DNA from: CAZNSX01 sp964575845
GTDB lineage: Bacteria; UBA8248; CAZNSX01
Assembly (NCBI GenBank): GCA_964575845.1
Contig: CAZNSX010000002.1
Span: forward strand, 496,001-560,000
Direction of reading: 5' to 3'
DNA length: 64,000 nucleotides
Under the pieces are notes generated by a model. That model was not told the DNA's origin, made no database searches, and was given only the letters and a program-made list of their open reading frames with translations. Shown here piece by piece: positions 42,692-51,491 of this stretch. The translations under genes and the position numbers were made by a program. Each line of letters starts with the position of its first letter. Positions within the stretch are counted from its first letter, which is position 1.

Positions 42692-43972
42692 TCACCTTCC
42701 CCCATAAAGAAGGTTCGGAAGCCACAGGGATATCTGGGGAACTAGGGTTATAAGAATGAGCACTCCCAGCTGGAGGAGTACGAAGGGCAGGATGCCCCGG
42801 ATTATCCTGTGGTAGGGCACCTTGAAGACCCCCGCTCCCACAAACAGGTTCAGGCCGAATGGCGGCGAGAGCATCCCTATGGCCAGGTTCATGACGATGA
42901 CTATGCCCAGGTGAATGATGTCGATTCCCACAATTTTTGCGAGAGGGATCACCAGTGGCACGAGCACTATGATGGCGGAATTCGGGTCGATGAACATCCC
43001 CGCAATAAGAAAGAGGAGATTAATGAGCATGAGGATCACGATGGGCGAGGTTCCCTTGAGGAGAGCAACTATGCTCTGGGGGATCTGGGCCACCGTCATG
43101 ACCCAGGCCATGACCGAGCCCGCCGCGATGAGGACATAGATCATGGCTATGAGGCCTGAGGCTTTCACCGCGATATGGTAGATATCTGAGACCTTTATCT
43201 CCCGGTATATCAGCACCTCAACGAAGATGGCATAGACGGCGGAGATGCCCGCAGCCTCGGTAGGGGTGAAAATTCCACTATATATTCCCCCGATTATGAT
43301 AACCGGGAGCCCCAGGGCCCAGAAGGCTTCCCTGAGGGCGACCAGGAGTTCCATGAAACTTGACTTCCCCTTGCGGGGCACGCGGTTAGCCTTGGCGAAG
43401 AAGAAGCTGTAGATGGAGAATGCCAGGGCCAGGGTGACACCCACGCCCACTCCGGCTATGAATATCTGGCCTATGGAGGCATCGGCTGTAACAGCATAGA
43501 GGATCATGGCGATGCCAGGCGGGATGAGCATGGCGAGCGTGCTGCTCGAGAGGATACAGCCGCTCGAGAATTTCTCCCCGTAGCCGGCCCTGAGCATGGC
43601 CGGGAACATCATTCCTCCGATTGCCACTATGGCGGCCGTGGCCGCGCCCGAGATCGCGCCGAATATGGCGCAGGTAACTATGGTCGTCAGGGCCAGTCCG
43701 CCGTAGTAATGGCCCACTAGGCTGTCGCCGAATGCGAGGAGCTTTCGGCCGATCTGGCCCCGGGAAACAACCTCGCCTGCAAATATGAAAAAGGGCACGG
43801 CCAGGAGGGCGAACTTGTTCACCCCGGCCATCATCCGCTGGATGATGGCGATGGGAGGGATGTGAGCGAAATAGATGGAAAGGGTCACCGTGCTAGGTAT
43901 TATGAGGGTGAGAAAGATGGGAAAGCCCACGAGGAGCAGCAGGAAGAAACCGCTCACCAACAGCAGGCTCAC
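42692..43972 (-). CDS. dctM: TRAP transporter large permease DctM
   Basis: A 426-residue membrane protein with about twelve transmembrane segments. It has IIQRMMAGVNKFALLAVPFF, GRKLLAFGDSLVGHYYGGLA, GAISGAATAAIVAIGGMMFP and IPPGIAMILYAVTADASIG, typical of DctM of the DctPQM type. It forms the sodium-driven transport channel with DctQ, overlapping the dctQ stop by four bases. Confidence 0.93.
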   Translation of the reverse strand: MSLLLVSGFFLLLLVGFPIFLTLIIPSTVTLSIYFAHIPPIAIIQRMMAGVNKFALLAVPFFIFAGEVVSRGQIGRKLLAFGDSLVGHYYGGLALTTIVTCAIFGAISGAATAAIVAIGGMMFPAMLRAGYGEKFSSGCILSSSTLAMLIPPGIAMILYAVTADASIGQIFIAGVGVGVTLALAFSIYSFFFAKANRVPRKGKSSFMELLVALREAFWALGLPVIIIGGIYSGIFTPTEAAGISAVYAIFVEVLIYREIKVSDIYHIAVKASGLIAMIYVLIAAGSVMAWVMTVAQIPQSIVALLKGTSPIVILMLINLLFLIAGMFIDPNSAIIVLVPLVIPLAKIVGIDIIHLGIVIVMNLAIGMLSPPFGLNLFVGAGVFKVPYHRIIRGILPFVLLQLGVLILITLVPQISLWLPNLLYGGR

Positions 43973-44508
43973 GATGCTTCCTCCTCATCGATGATGAGGG
44001 CTTCCCTTCTGGCCCTCACCAGGAGGTAGGTCAGCTGGATGAAGTGGGCTCCCATGAGGGCACAGCCAAGCGGTATGGCGAGGTAGACCAGAAAGAAGGG
44101 CAGGGGGAGGGTCGAGCTCGTCTGGCCCGTTGCGGCCACCTTGAGGGTCATATCCACCCCATAGCCCACAAGCACGAAGCAGAAAAGGCCCGCCACGGCA
44201 CCGATCCCTACGAAGAAGACCCTCCTCATCCTCCGGGGAAGGTTGGAGAGGACGAAATCCATGTTCACGTGGCCCCCGCTGCGCACGCAGAGGTCGGCCC
44301 CTATGAAGGTGACCCATATCATTATGTAGAGGGTCACCTCCTCCGCCCAGGTGAAGGAAAAGTAGAGGAAGTAGCGGGCGACGACATTGGCGAAGATTAT
44401 GGCCGTCGTGGCGATCAGGCCAAAGCCCACTATGATCTTCTCGACTCTGTGTATAGTTTTGTCCAGGTTCTGCAGGAGGTCGAGCGCTCCCACCTTCTCA
44501 GTCTGCAT
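43969..44508 (-). CDS. dctQ: TRAP transporter small permease DctQ
   Basis: A 179-residue membrane protein with four hydrophobic segments. It shows FSFTWAEEVTLYIMIWVTFIGA, quoted in part as FTWAEEVTLYIMIW, and LCVRSGGHVNMDF, the classic DctQ motifs. It is needed for coupling of the receptor DctP to DctM. It starts at ATG 44508, 136 bases after the dctP stop. Confidence 0.92.
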   Translation of the reverse strand: MQTEKVGALDLLQNLDKTIHRVEKIIVGFGLIATTAIIFANVVARYFLYFSFTWAEEVTLYIMIWVTFIGADLCVRSGGHVNMDFVLSNLPRRMRRVFFVGIGAVAGLFCFVLVGYGVDMTLKVAATGQTSSTLPLPFFLVYLAIPLGCALMGAHFIQLTYLLVRARREALIIDEEEAS

Positions 44509-44514
44509 GGCTCC

Positions 44515-44605
44515 GGCTCCAGAGAGCTTAGGGATGAGAGAGGTTTAGGGGAAAAAAGGGGGACGGGTCAGCGGCGCGACCCGCCCCCGGGGGCCCGGTC
44601 AAAGA
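44515..44605 (-). terminator. Possible attenuating hairpin between dctP and dctQ
   Basis: The dctP-dctQ gap holds GC-rich palindromic sequence including CCCCCGGGGG near 44585, and on the minus strand GGGTC-GCGCCGCT-GACCC followed by GTCCCCCTTTTTT. It may partly terminate transcription so that the receptor is made in excess over the permease, as often found in TRAP operons. Stem lengths are short, so the call is tentative. Confidence 0.4.
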
Positions 44606-44644
44606 CTCAGAGGCTTTGATCTCTTGTGATGATGGGCTGACTTT

Positions 44645-45682
44645 TTACTTTGCCAGCTCCTTCTCGGCCTTGGCGATCTCCTCTTCATATAGTTTGAGCA
44701 GCTCGGCCGCCCGGGGTCCGTATTTATTCACGTAGAACTCACGCACCACCATCGAGGCATCCCTCAGGGCTGCCCTTTCCTGGGGGGTGAGCTCCACCAC
44801 CTTGATGCCTGCATCCAGCATCTTCTTGAGCTTCACATCTTCATCAGCCTTCTCCCTCTGCCAGCAGACCTTCCCCCCCTCTTCGAAGGCCTCGTGGAGG
44901 GCGGAGCGGATATCCTCGGGCAGGCCATCGTACCACTTCTTGTTGGCGATCATCAGGAGTTCCATGGTGCCGTGGCCCGAGAGGGTCATGTATTTTTGAA
45001 CCTCGAAGAACTTCATGTCGTAGTTCACGTTTATGGGGTTCTCCTGCCCGTCCACGGCCCCCTGCTGGAGGGCGCTATAGACCTCGGAGAAGGGGAAGGT
45101 GATGGGGCTCGCGCCCAGGGCCTTGAACTGCTCTATCAGAATGGGAGAGGGCATCACCCTGAACTTCTGGCCCACGAAGTCCTCCTTCTTCTTGAGGGGC
45201 TTGTTCGCGGTGAAGTGCCGGAAGCCGCCCCTCCAGAAGCCCAGGCCCTTGAGGCCTATTTCATCGAGTGTCGCAAGGAGGGCCTTTGCCGCCGGGCCTT
45301 CCTGAACCTTGTCCACGACATCCATGTTGTCGGGCCAGAGGAATGGAAGGTCCAGAAGGGTCATGAGGGGCTGGAACCCCCCGAAGAAGGCCGTGGGGAT
45401 GTTGACTATCTCTATTGTTCCAAGCTGGGCTCCTTCGGTCTGCTCCCGGCCGCTTCCAAGCTGGCTTGCCGGGTAGACCTCCACCTTTACCACTCCGGGG
45501 AACTTCTTCTCCAGGATCTCCTTCATCTTCAGCATTCCGAAGTGTCGGGGAGAGGTGGGAGCGATGGGGTGGCTGATCTTGATGACGTATTTGGCCGCAC
45601 CTTGGGCCAGAGGTTGCCCCAGGGTAGAGCTCAAGGCAAAGACCATGAAAAGACAAGCCAAAATCAGGGCCAAGCGTCTCAT
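44645..45682 (-). CDS. dctP: TRAP transporter solute receptor DctP
   Basis: About 345 residues with a signal peptide (RRLALILACLFMVFALSSTL). The mature part starts KYVIKISHPIAPTSPRHFG and contains VKVEVYPASQLGSGREQTEG, PFSEVYSALQQGAVDGQENP and the conserved GLGFWRGGFRHFTANKPL. The conserved Arg in KFRVMPSPI usually binds the carboxylate of the substrate. ATG 45682 follows AGGAGGTGTGCA; an upstream in-frame start at 45754 would spoil the signal peptide. Confidence 0.92.
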   Translation of the reverse strand: MRRLALILACLFMVFALSSTLGQPLAQGAAKYVIKISHPIAPTSPRHFGMLKMKEILEKKFPGVVKVEVYPASQLGSGREQTEGAQLGTIEIVNIPTAFFGGFQPLMTLLDLPFLWPDNMDVVDKVQEGPAAKALLATLDEIGLKGLGFWRGGFRHFTANKPLKKKEDFVGQKFRVMPSPILIEQFKALGASPITFPFSEVYSALQQGAVDGQENPINVNYDMKFFEVQKYMTLSGHGTMELLMIANKKWYDGLPEDIRSALHEAFEEGGKVCWQREKADEDVKLKKMLDAGIKVVELTPQERAALRDASMVVREFYVNKYGPRAAELLKLYEEEIAKAEKELAK

Positions 45683-45915
45683 TGCACACCTCCTCTTAAT
45701 ATCGGCTGAAAGCTCTGACTCGCGCCCTTTCGGAAAGAATTGTCCCTCCTTCATTTCACAAACTAATCCTGATAGACTGGATTCTCAATAGTCCCGACCC
45801 CCTCGGTCTCGCACCTTATGACCTCGTCCCGCCTGAGGTAACCGCTGAGCTTCCCCATGCCATGGTCTTCCGGCGGGAGGCCATGAGGCAATAGGAGCAG
45901 TCATGGGGACTTTTC

Positions 45916-47841
45916 TTAAATCCTCCGGCGGCTTAAAGCTTCCGCACGCGTCCCCTCTTCTTTCTCCTTCTCGCAGGGCTGCCCTGGGGGAAGGGGGCAC
46001 TTCGGGGTGCTTTCTCCCGAAAGCCGCCAGAAGAGGTTCCTGAGGGCAAGGGAGAGGAAGAAGAGGAGGAGCCTTCCGCCAATGCCCCAGAGGCTTCCCC
46101 TGAGGAGGAGCTTCAGGAAGATGAAGCCTTTCCTCCGGCCATAATTATTCTTGAGAACCTCATAGTCGCAGGAAAGCTCGGTCATTGCGGGGAGTGGGAG
46201 CCCCTTCATCAACTCCATGACGCTCCCCAGGGGGATGATGAGTGCCTTTCGAGATGAGGCCCCCTCCCTCACCGTGAGCTTTCCTCTTGCGGGCTTAAGC
46301 TCTACAGTAAATTCCAGGGCCCTTCCCTTGCTATCCAGGAACCTGAGGGTGGGCTTATCGGTGAAAAGCTTGACAAGTCGGCTATCTCGGAGGGGCCGCT
46401 CCCGCTCATACTCCCCCCGGGCCGAAGAAAGAAACTCCATAACCAGGGACTCGGCCTTCTCTTCCTCCTTCTCCTCCATGCGTGCCAGAAGAATGGCCAG
46501 TGAGAGACGAAAGAAGAGCTCGAAGAAAGTACCCGAGAGGGTGCCCTGCTTTCGGAAAGCCCTTCCCAGATAGAACCGGCCCCAGCAGTGGGCGAGGAGC
46601 TCTTTCAGCCGCTCACGGCTGACCCCCCGCGGTGAGACGACAACGCCGAAGTTATTGTAAAGGTCCCACTCGGTGCTCGCGATGGCCCCCTCCCTCTTAT
46701 AATCCTCAAAGACCTCGGTGCCGGGATAAGGGGTCATGACCATGAAGATCGGCTCCCTTATTCCTATCTCCCGGGCATACTCGGGGTAGCGTCGGATATC
46801 CTCCTCGGTCTCGGTGAGGTGGCCTATTATCAGATGGCCGTGCATGCGGATGCGGTAGCGGTTGAGGATGGCGATTGCGCGCTCGATGGTTGAAGGGGTA
46901 AGGCCCTTCTTCAGCCACTTGAGGGTGAGAGCATTGGGGCTCTCGATGCCCAGGGATATATACTGGAGGCCCGCGCGCTTGAACTTCTCCATGAGGTATT
47001 CGGCCCGCACGATGTCATCCACCCGGGACTCCGTCCAGAGGTCAAAATTGGTCAGGCGCGCCTCCAGCATGAGGTCCAGTATCCTCTCCACTCGAGCGAT
47101 ATCAGTCATGAAGCTGGCATCCCAGAACTTCAAGACCTTCCGCTTGCGGGGGCTGTGAATCCTCTCCAGCTCCTCCAGCACGTTCTCGGGGCTCCTCCCA
47201 CGCCAGTGCCGACTCACGATTCGGTTGGCGCAGAAGCGGCAGATCATCTTGCAACCCCGGGAGGTATAGACGGAATCGACGGAGTAGGAGGGGCCCCGCT
47301 CGCCGAACCTCTCGGGCCTTATCTCCCTCAAGGGATGCGGCAGCTCATCCAGGTTCTCCACTAGAGGCCTATCGGGTGCGTGGCGGATGGAGCCATTCTC
47401 TTTGAAGGAGAGCCCGAGCACCTCCATTGAGGGCCCCTTGAGGATGAGCTCCCTCAGAGTGAGCTCCCCTTCCCCCCTCACCACGGCATCGACCCAAGGG
47501 GAAGAGAGAACCTCCTCGGTCAAGGCTGTGGGATGGTAGCCTCCCATCACTACATAGGCCCCAGCCTCTTTGGCTCCTCGGGCAAAGCGAAGAGCATTGG
47601 AGTAGCTCCCCGTCATGGTGGATATGCCCACGAGGTCAGGCCGCTCCCTTGCCAGATATCTCTCGAAATCCCTGAAGGGATTATGCCCATCCGGGCTCAC
47701 GGGGATAGAGACCCTCTCGGTCTCGTCGTGCACCTTCGCCGCCAGATAGCAAAGCTCCGTGAGGTCCGCCAACTCCTGCGGGAACGGCATGCTGAAGAAG
47801 GGGTGAGCCTTGACCAGGGCCAGATGCCTGAAAACGGCCAT
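45916..47841 (-). CDS. B12-binding radical SAM protein with a C-terminal extension
   Basis: A 641-residue protein. Residues about 1-130 look like a cobalamin-binding domain (LVGISTMTGSYSNALRFA, VVMGGYHPTALTEEVL, VDAVVRGEGELTLRELI). The radical SAM cluster ligands are C197, C201 and C204 in GCKMICRFC, followed by ISLGIESPNALTLKWLKKGL. Residues about 430-641 form an extension not typical of the family: a possible lipid-binding SCP2-like stretch (RFLDSKGRALEFTVELKPA) and a hydrophobic segment (LLLFFLSLALRNLFW). The start overlaps the stop of the Rdh-like gene as TGATG. Substrate unknown; class B-like methylation or cyclisation is possible. Confidence 0.75.
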   Translation of the reverse strand: MAVFRHLALVKAHPFFSMPFPQELADLTELCYLAAKVHDETERVSIPVSPDGHNPFRDFERYLARERPDLVGISTMTGSYSNALRFARGAKEAGAYVVMGGYHPTALTEEVLSSPWVDAVVRGEGELTLRELILKGPSMEVLGLSFKENGSIRHAPDRPLVENLDELPHPLREIRPERFGERGPSYSVDSVYTSRGCKMICRFCANRIVSRHWRGRSPENVLEELERIHSPRKRKVLKFWDASFMTDIARVERILDLMLEARLTNFDLWTESRVDDIVRAEYLMEKFKRAGLQYISLGIESPNALTLKWLKKGLTPSTIERAIAILNRYRIRMHGHLIIGHLTETEEDIRRYPEYAREIGIREPIFMVMTPYPGTEVFEDYKREGAIASTEWDLYNNFGVVVSPRGVSRERLKELLAHCWGRFYLGRAFRKQGTLSGTFFELFFRLSLAILLARMEEKEEEKAESLVMEFLSSARGEYERERPLRDSRLVKLFTDKPTLRFLDSKGRALEFTVELKPARGKLTVREGASSRKALIIPLGSVMELMKGLPLPAMTELSCDYEVLKNNYGRRKGFIFLKLLLRGSLWGIGGRLLLFFLSLALRNLFWRLSGESTPKCPLPPGQPCEKEKEEGTRAEALSRRRI

Positions 47842-48989
47842 CAGGTCCTCCCATCCCCCCAGAAGAAGCGGGGGTCTTGTTGTTTGCCGTAGCCGAGCCA
47901 GTCATCGAAGCGAACTATCGTGGAGTCGAGAAAGGGAAAGCTCTTTATGAACCACCTGACGATGTCATGGTGAAAGCCATGGCCCTTGTTGAAGGGACAG
48001 ACCCTCATGCAGATGCCGCAATTGGTGCCCACCCGAGACCAGTAAGTGCGGCACTTCTCATAATCGAGATACCATTTAAGCACCCCGGGGTTATTTGAGA
48101 TGCCATGCCCTTCTGTCGTTCTGGGCCCTTTGGGGATGGCTCCCGCCGGGCAGGCCTCGGCACATTTCTCGCAGGCCTCACAAAACTCGATGACTCCAAA
48201 ATCTATGCTTTTTTTCTTCCCCCCGAGGGGGAGGTCGGTTATAACCTTGCACCACCTTAGCCGGGGCCCATACTTGGGCGTTATCACAAGCCCCAGCCTG
48301 GAGGGCTGCCCATGGCCCGCGTCTATGGCCAGGGGGACGCTCAGAGCCGTGTCGTTCAGGCAGGGAATGGCCTGGTAGCCAAGGCTCCTTATGAAGCTGG
48401 CCAGAGAGCTCACAAGCACGCTCATCCGGGAGTAGTTCCAGTGGGTCTCATTCATCATGATGGCCGTGGGAGCCGTCCTCATCATCTCGTAATCGAGTTC
48501 GAGACCCAGCACTATAACCTCGCGGCACTCCTGGGGGAGCCCCACGGGCGGGTTCAAATCTTCGGCCGGAAGGTAATGGTGAGAATAAACCCATCTCTCA
48601 TCGAGCTCGGTGAAGCCCACGAGGTTCGCCCCGTAATAGCGGGCCACCTTTGTCACGGTCTCCCGCACGCGCGCCGGCTCTTCGACCCGATATTTCCCCG
48701 CCTCGGGGGGCACCCGCCACGTGCCCTCCAAAGGCTTCCAGGAGGTCAGGCCCGAGTTGGGAGAGTTGATGCCGGTGCCGAGGCTGGAGGTCACAGTATT
48801 GCCCCCGGAAAAGAAGGCAAAATCCAGGTGCTCAAATCCTCTGTCCCCGTTCTTTATGTGTTTTCTTCTGGCGTCTTCGTAACTCTCCAGGAAGAAATTG
48901 AGTGAAGGGTCCCAGTTAGACCGCATTATCGTATTGTTCTTCTGATTGAACCTCTTGTAGCTCGGAAGGACTTCGTAGTTCTCAGCCAT
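47841..48989 (-). CDS. Cytoplasmic reductive dehalogenase homologue (cobalamin, two Fe-S clusters)
   Basis: About 382 residues. The middle region matches the cobalamin-binding part of RdhA/QueG-like proteins: FIRSLGYQAIP, DAGHGQPSRLGLVITPKYGPRLRW. Two ferredoxin-type cluster motifs follow: C270-x2-C273-x2-C276-x3-C280-P and C313 with C324-x2-C327-x3-C331-P. There is no twin-arginine signal and no adjacent rdhB anchor gene, unlike respiratory dehalogenases, so it is probably a soluble, catabolic-type or differently acting reductase. ATG 48989 follows GAAGGGGTG. It overlaps the radical SAM gene. Confidence 0.75.
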   Translation of the reverse strand: MAENYEVLPSYKRFNQKNNTIMRSNWDPSLNFFLESYEDARRKHIKNGDRGFEHLDFAFFSGGNTVTSSLGTGINSPNSGLTSWKPLEGTWRVPPEAGKYRVEEPARVRETVTKVARYYGANLVGFTELDERWVYSHHYLPAEDLNPPVGLPQECREVIVLGLELDYEMMRTAPTAIMMNETHWNYSRMSVLVSSLASFIRSLGYQAIPCLNDTALSVPLAIDAGHGQPSRLGLVITPKYGPRLRWCKVITDLPLGGKKKSIDFGVIEFCEACEKCAEACPAGAIPKGPRTTEGHGISNNPGVLKWYLDYEKCRTYWSRVGTNCGICMRVCPFNKGHGFHHDIVRWFIKSFPFLDSTIVRFDDWLGYGKQQDPRFFWGDGRT

Positions 48990-49108
48990 GGGCACCCCTT
49001 CGACAATAGCCGAGGGGGGTTTTCAGCCCCTGCACGAGATATAACTCAGCATTCGTGAAGGCCAAAACCCCCCTTCTTGACGTCCTATGCCCCTGAAGGG
49101 CCTCGATG

Positions 49109-49309
49109 TTATTTTTTCTTGGTCTTTTGCATCTCCGAGCAGAGGGTTCCACCCACGGCCCAGCTATCTGGGGGGCATTTCTCGAAGACCACGTGCACCA
49201 CCTCACGCGGCATTCCCGTGGCGGATGCCACGGCATCGGTGATCCCCTTCGCAGCCTTGGCCCGCTTTTTCTTATCCTGCGGAAACCAGGTTACCCTTAC
49301 CATAGGCAT
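49109..49309 (-). CDS. 4-oxalocrotonate tautomerase family protein
   Basis: A 66-residue protein. After Met removal the N-terminus is Pro, the catalytic base of the family (PMVRVTWFP). The rest, KAAKGITDAVASATGMPREVVHVVFEKCPPDSWAVGG (quoted as VASATGMPREVVHVVFE), matches the beta-alpha-beta fold of tautomerases. It probably acts on an enol/keto acid; the exact substrate is unknown. It is a separate unit on the minus strand, 120 bases upstream of the Rdh-like gene. Confidence 0.82.
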   Translation of the reverse strand: MPMVRVTWFPQDKKKRAKAAKGITDAVASATGMPREVVHVVFEKCPPDSWAVGGTLCSEMQKTKKK

Positions 49310-49411
49310 CGCATCATCCTCCTCTCAAGATTATAAGACTAATGGGACCATGCTTCGATGAAGGGTAGTTTACTCAAGAGAGCAAAACATGTCAATTTTA
49401 GTAACTGCCCC

Positions 49412-49615
49412 CTAAGGGGCCCACTCTCTTGAGCGGAATAGCCGTCTCGAAGGTTTCTGGATCTCTCGCGTGAGGGCCATGCGCTCGCATATAAGTGCCA
49501 CCCTCAGGGCATGGCCAGGCCCTCTCCCCTCCGAAAGGTCAAAGGTGAGGCTGAGCTCAAAGATAAACTCCCCTCGCTTTATCCCGGGGGGATTCTCGCT
49601 TGCAAGGAAGGCCAA
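49412..49615 (-). pseudogene. Remnant of an HD-domain phosphohydrolase gene
   Basis: The minus strand from TTG 49615, preceded by AAGGAGA nine bases upstream, reads 67 codons. FELSLTFDLSEGRGPGHALR then VALICERMAL matches the start of an HD-domain family (usually ALDLTEGQPxGHALRxCLIGMRIA). The match ends after about 50 residues and a stop follows at 49412; I see no continuing HD domain in any frame towards the tautomerase. It looks like a decayed 5' fragment with an intact ribosome site. A short functional peptide cannot be excluded. Confidence 0.5.
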
Positions 49616-49632
49616 GGGTTATGTCTCCTTTT

Positions 49633-49662
49633 CAGAGGGCAAAATGTTAGCGAAGCCCTCTG
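49633..49662. repeat. 8-bp inverted repeat in the leader between the HD remnant and the dapL-like gene
   Basis: CAGAGGGC (49633-49640) and GCCCTCTG (49655-49662) are perfect complements with a 14-base loop. On the minus strand the hairpin sits just before the ribosome site of the HD remnant. The rest of 49616-49773 contains no gene that I can support. Confidence 0.5.
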
Positions 49663-49773
49663 GGCATGTCCAGGGCGAGAGTTTTCCCTTGAAAGGCGGT
49701 GGCCTTAGGCATTAGAATCGGATGCTCAAAAAGCGCCCCATGCCTCTCAAAAACCTTGCGGGGAGGAAAGCCA

Positions 49774-50952
49774 TTGGTAGTAAGCCCGAAGCTCAAGCGT
49801 GCCCAGAGGATCGAGATGCTTCCGCCCTACCTCTTTGCCGAAATTGACCGCATGAAGCGAGAGGCTGAGGCGCGGGGGGTGGATATCATAAGCTTGGGCA
49901 TTGGCGACCCAGACCTCCCCACACCTGAGCATATAGTCAGGGCCGGCCAGGAGGCGGTCTGCCGTGCCGCCAACCACAGGTACCCCTCGTACGAGGGCCT
50001 GCGCTCCTTCAGGGAGGCGGTGGCACGGTGGTATGAGAGGCGCTTCGGCGTGGAGCTCGACCCCGAGGGGGAGGTTCTCTCCCTGATTGGCTCCAAAGAG
50101 GGCATAGGCCATCTCCCTTTGGCGCTCCTCGACCCCGGGGGGGTGGCCCTCGTACCCGACCCCGCATACCCCGTGTATGAGGCGGGAACTATCTTTGCCG
50201 GTGGAGTGCCCGTTAAGGTTTCCTTGCGGGCTGAGAGAGGATTTCTCCCAGAACTTGAGGCCATCGCCCCTGAAGATAAGAGGAGGGCGAAGCTCTTTTT
50301 CCTCAACTATCCCAATAACCCCACCGCTGCTGTAGCCCCTTTGGAATTCTTGGAAGAGGCGGTCGCCTTTGCCCGGAAAGAAAGCATTATCATATGCCAT
50401 GACGCCGCCTACAGCGAGGTCTGCTTCGATGGCTATAGGCCCCTCAGTTTCCTCCAGGCACCGGGGGCCAAGGATGTGGGAATAGAGTTTCACTCGCTCT
50501 CGAAAACTTACAACATGACGGGCTGGAGGATAGGGTTTGCCGTGGGAAACCGGGAGGTGCTGGCAGCCCTCGGCTCCATAAAGACGAACCTTGACTCGGG
50601 GGTTTTTCAGGCTGTCCAGGAGGCGGGCGTTGCGGCCCTCGATGGTGACCAGGCCTGTGTTGAGCAGATGCGCGGCATCTACGGGAGAAGGCGCGACGTG
50701 CTGGCCCAAGGCCTCGAGGCATTGGGCCTAAGGCTTGAAAAACCCCGTGCCACCTTCTACCTCTGGGCCGCGGTGCCCGAAGGCTATGACTCCACCTCCT
50801 TCACCGCCCATCTCCTTCGAGAGGTGGGGATCGTGACTACCCCGGGGGTGGGGTTCGGGCCTCAGGGCGAAGGTTACATCCGCATGGCCTTGACCGTGAG
50901 CGAGGAGCGGTGCCGGGAGGCCATCTCCCGCCTGGAGAAGGTGGGCTTCTGA
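49774..50952 (+). CDS. dapL: LL-diaminopimelate aminotransferase-like PLP enzyme
   Basis: About 392 residues of class I/II aminotransferase. It begins with LPPYLFAEIDRMKREAEARG and IISLGIGDPDLPTPEHIV, which is the typical N-terminus of DapL-type enzymes of the diaminopimelate pathway. The PLP lysine lies in FHSLSKTYNMTGWRIGF; other motifs are GSKEGIGHLPLALLDPG, NYPNNPTAAV and HDAAYSEV. TTG 49774 after GGGGAGGAAAG is preferred; ATG 49816 is possible. It would supply meso-DAP precursor for MurE. Another alpha-amino acid aminotransferase cannot be excluded. Confidence 0.75.
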   Translation: MVVSPKLKRAQRIEMLPPYLFAEIDRMKREAEARGVDIISLGIGDPDLPTPEHIVRAGQEAVCRAANHRYPSYEGLRSFREAVARWYERRFGVELDPEGEVLSLIGSKEGIGHLPLALLDPGGVALVPDPAYPVYEAGTIFAGGVPVKVSLRAERGFLPELEAIAPEDKRRAKLFFLNYPNNPTAAVAPLEFLEEAVAFARKESIIICHDAAYSEVCFDGYRPLSFLQAPGAKDVGIEFHSLSKTYNMTGWRIGFAVGNREVLAALGSIKTNLDSGVFQAVQEAGVAALDGDQACVEQMRGIYGRRRDVLAQGLEALGLRLEKPRATFYLWAAVPEGYDSTSFTAHLLREVGIVTTPGVGFGPQGEGYIRMALTVSEERCREAISRLEKVGF

Positions 50953-50963
50953 GGGTAAGGCCG

Positions 50964-51491
50964 GTGGCAAGGGTTTATGTGGGCCTGGGCTCCAATATGA
51001 GCGACCCTCTGGCCCGGTGTCGGGAGGCATCGGAAAAACTTGATGCCTCGCCGGGATTCAAGCTCCTGGCCTCATCCTCCTTCTACCTTACGGAGCCCCT
51101 GGGGCCCATTGCCCAGCCACCTTTCGTCAACGCCGCCGCCCTCTTCGAGACGGAGCTCTCGCCCTGGCAGAGCCTCGCTCTGCTCAAGGCGGTGGAGCGA
51201 GCAATGGGAAGGGTGGAAGGAACTCGCTGGGGACCCCGAGTCATCGACTTGGACCTTCTCCTTTACGGCACATCCATTGTCGAGACCCCAGAGCTGACCG
51301 TCCCCCATCGGGAGCTACACCGGCGGCGCTTTGCGCTGGTGCCCCTTCTGGAGCTCGACCCTTCCCTCCTCCATCCCCTCCTGGGGCTCAGCCTGAGGGA
51401 GCTGGCGGAGGCACTGCCAGAAGGAGGCTGGGTGCGGCCACTGAGAGTGGAGGGCGCCCCCTATGAGGCAAGGTCGGTACATCGCCATTGA
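50964..51491 (+). CDS. folK: 2-amino-4-hydroxy-6-hydroxymethyldihydropteridine pyrophosphokinase FolK
   Basis: About 175 residues. Signature elements: VYVGLGSNMSDPLARC, SSFYLTEPLGPIAQPPFVNAA and the HPPK motif RWGPRVIDLDLLLYG, then VPHRELHRRRFALVPL. It transfers pyrophosphate from ATP to the pterin in folate synthesis. GTG 50964 follows GAGGGTAAGG. Its 3' end overlaps the deoxynucleoside kinase by 29 bases in another frame, so the two are closely coupled. Confidence 0.93.
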   Translation: MARVYVGLGSNMSDPLARCREASEKLDASPGFKLLASSSFYLTEPLGPIAQPPFVNAAALFETELSPWQSLALLKAVERAMGRVEGTRWGPRVIDLDLLLYGTSIVETPELTVPHRELHRRRFALVPLLELDPSLLHPLLGLSLRELAEALPEGGWVRPLRVEGAPYEARSVHRH

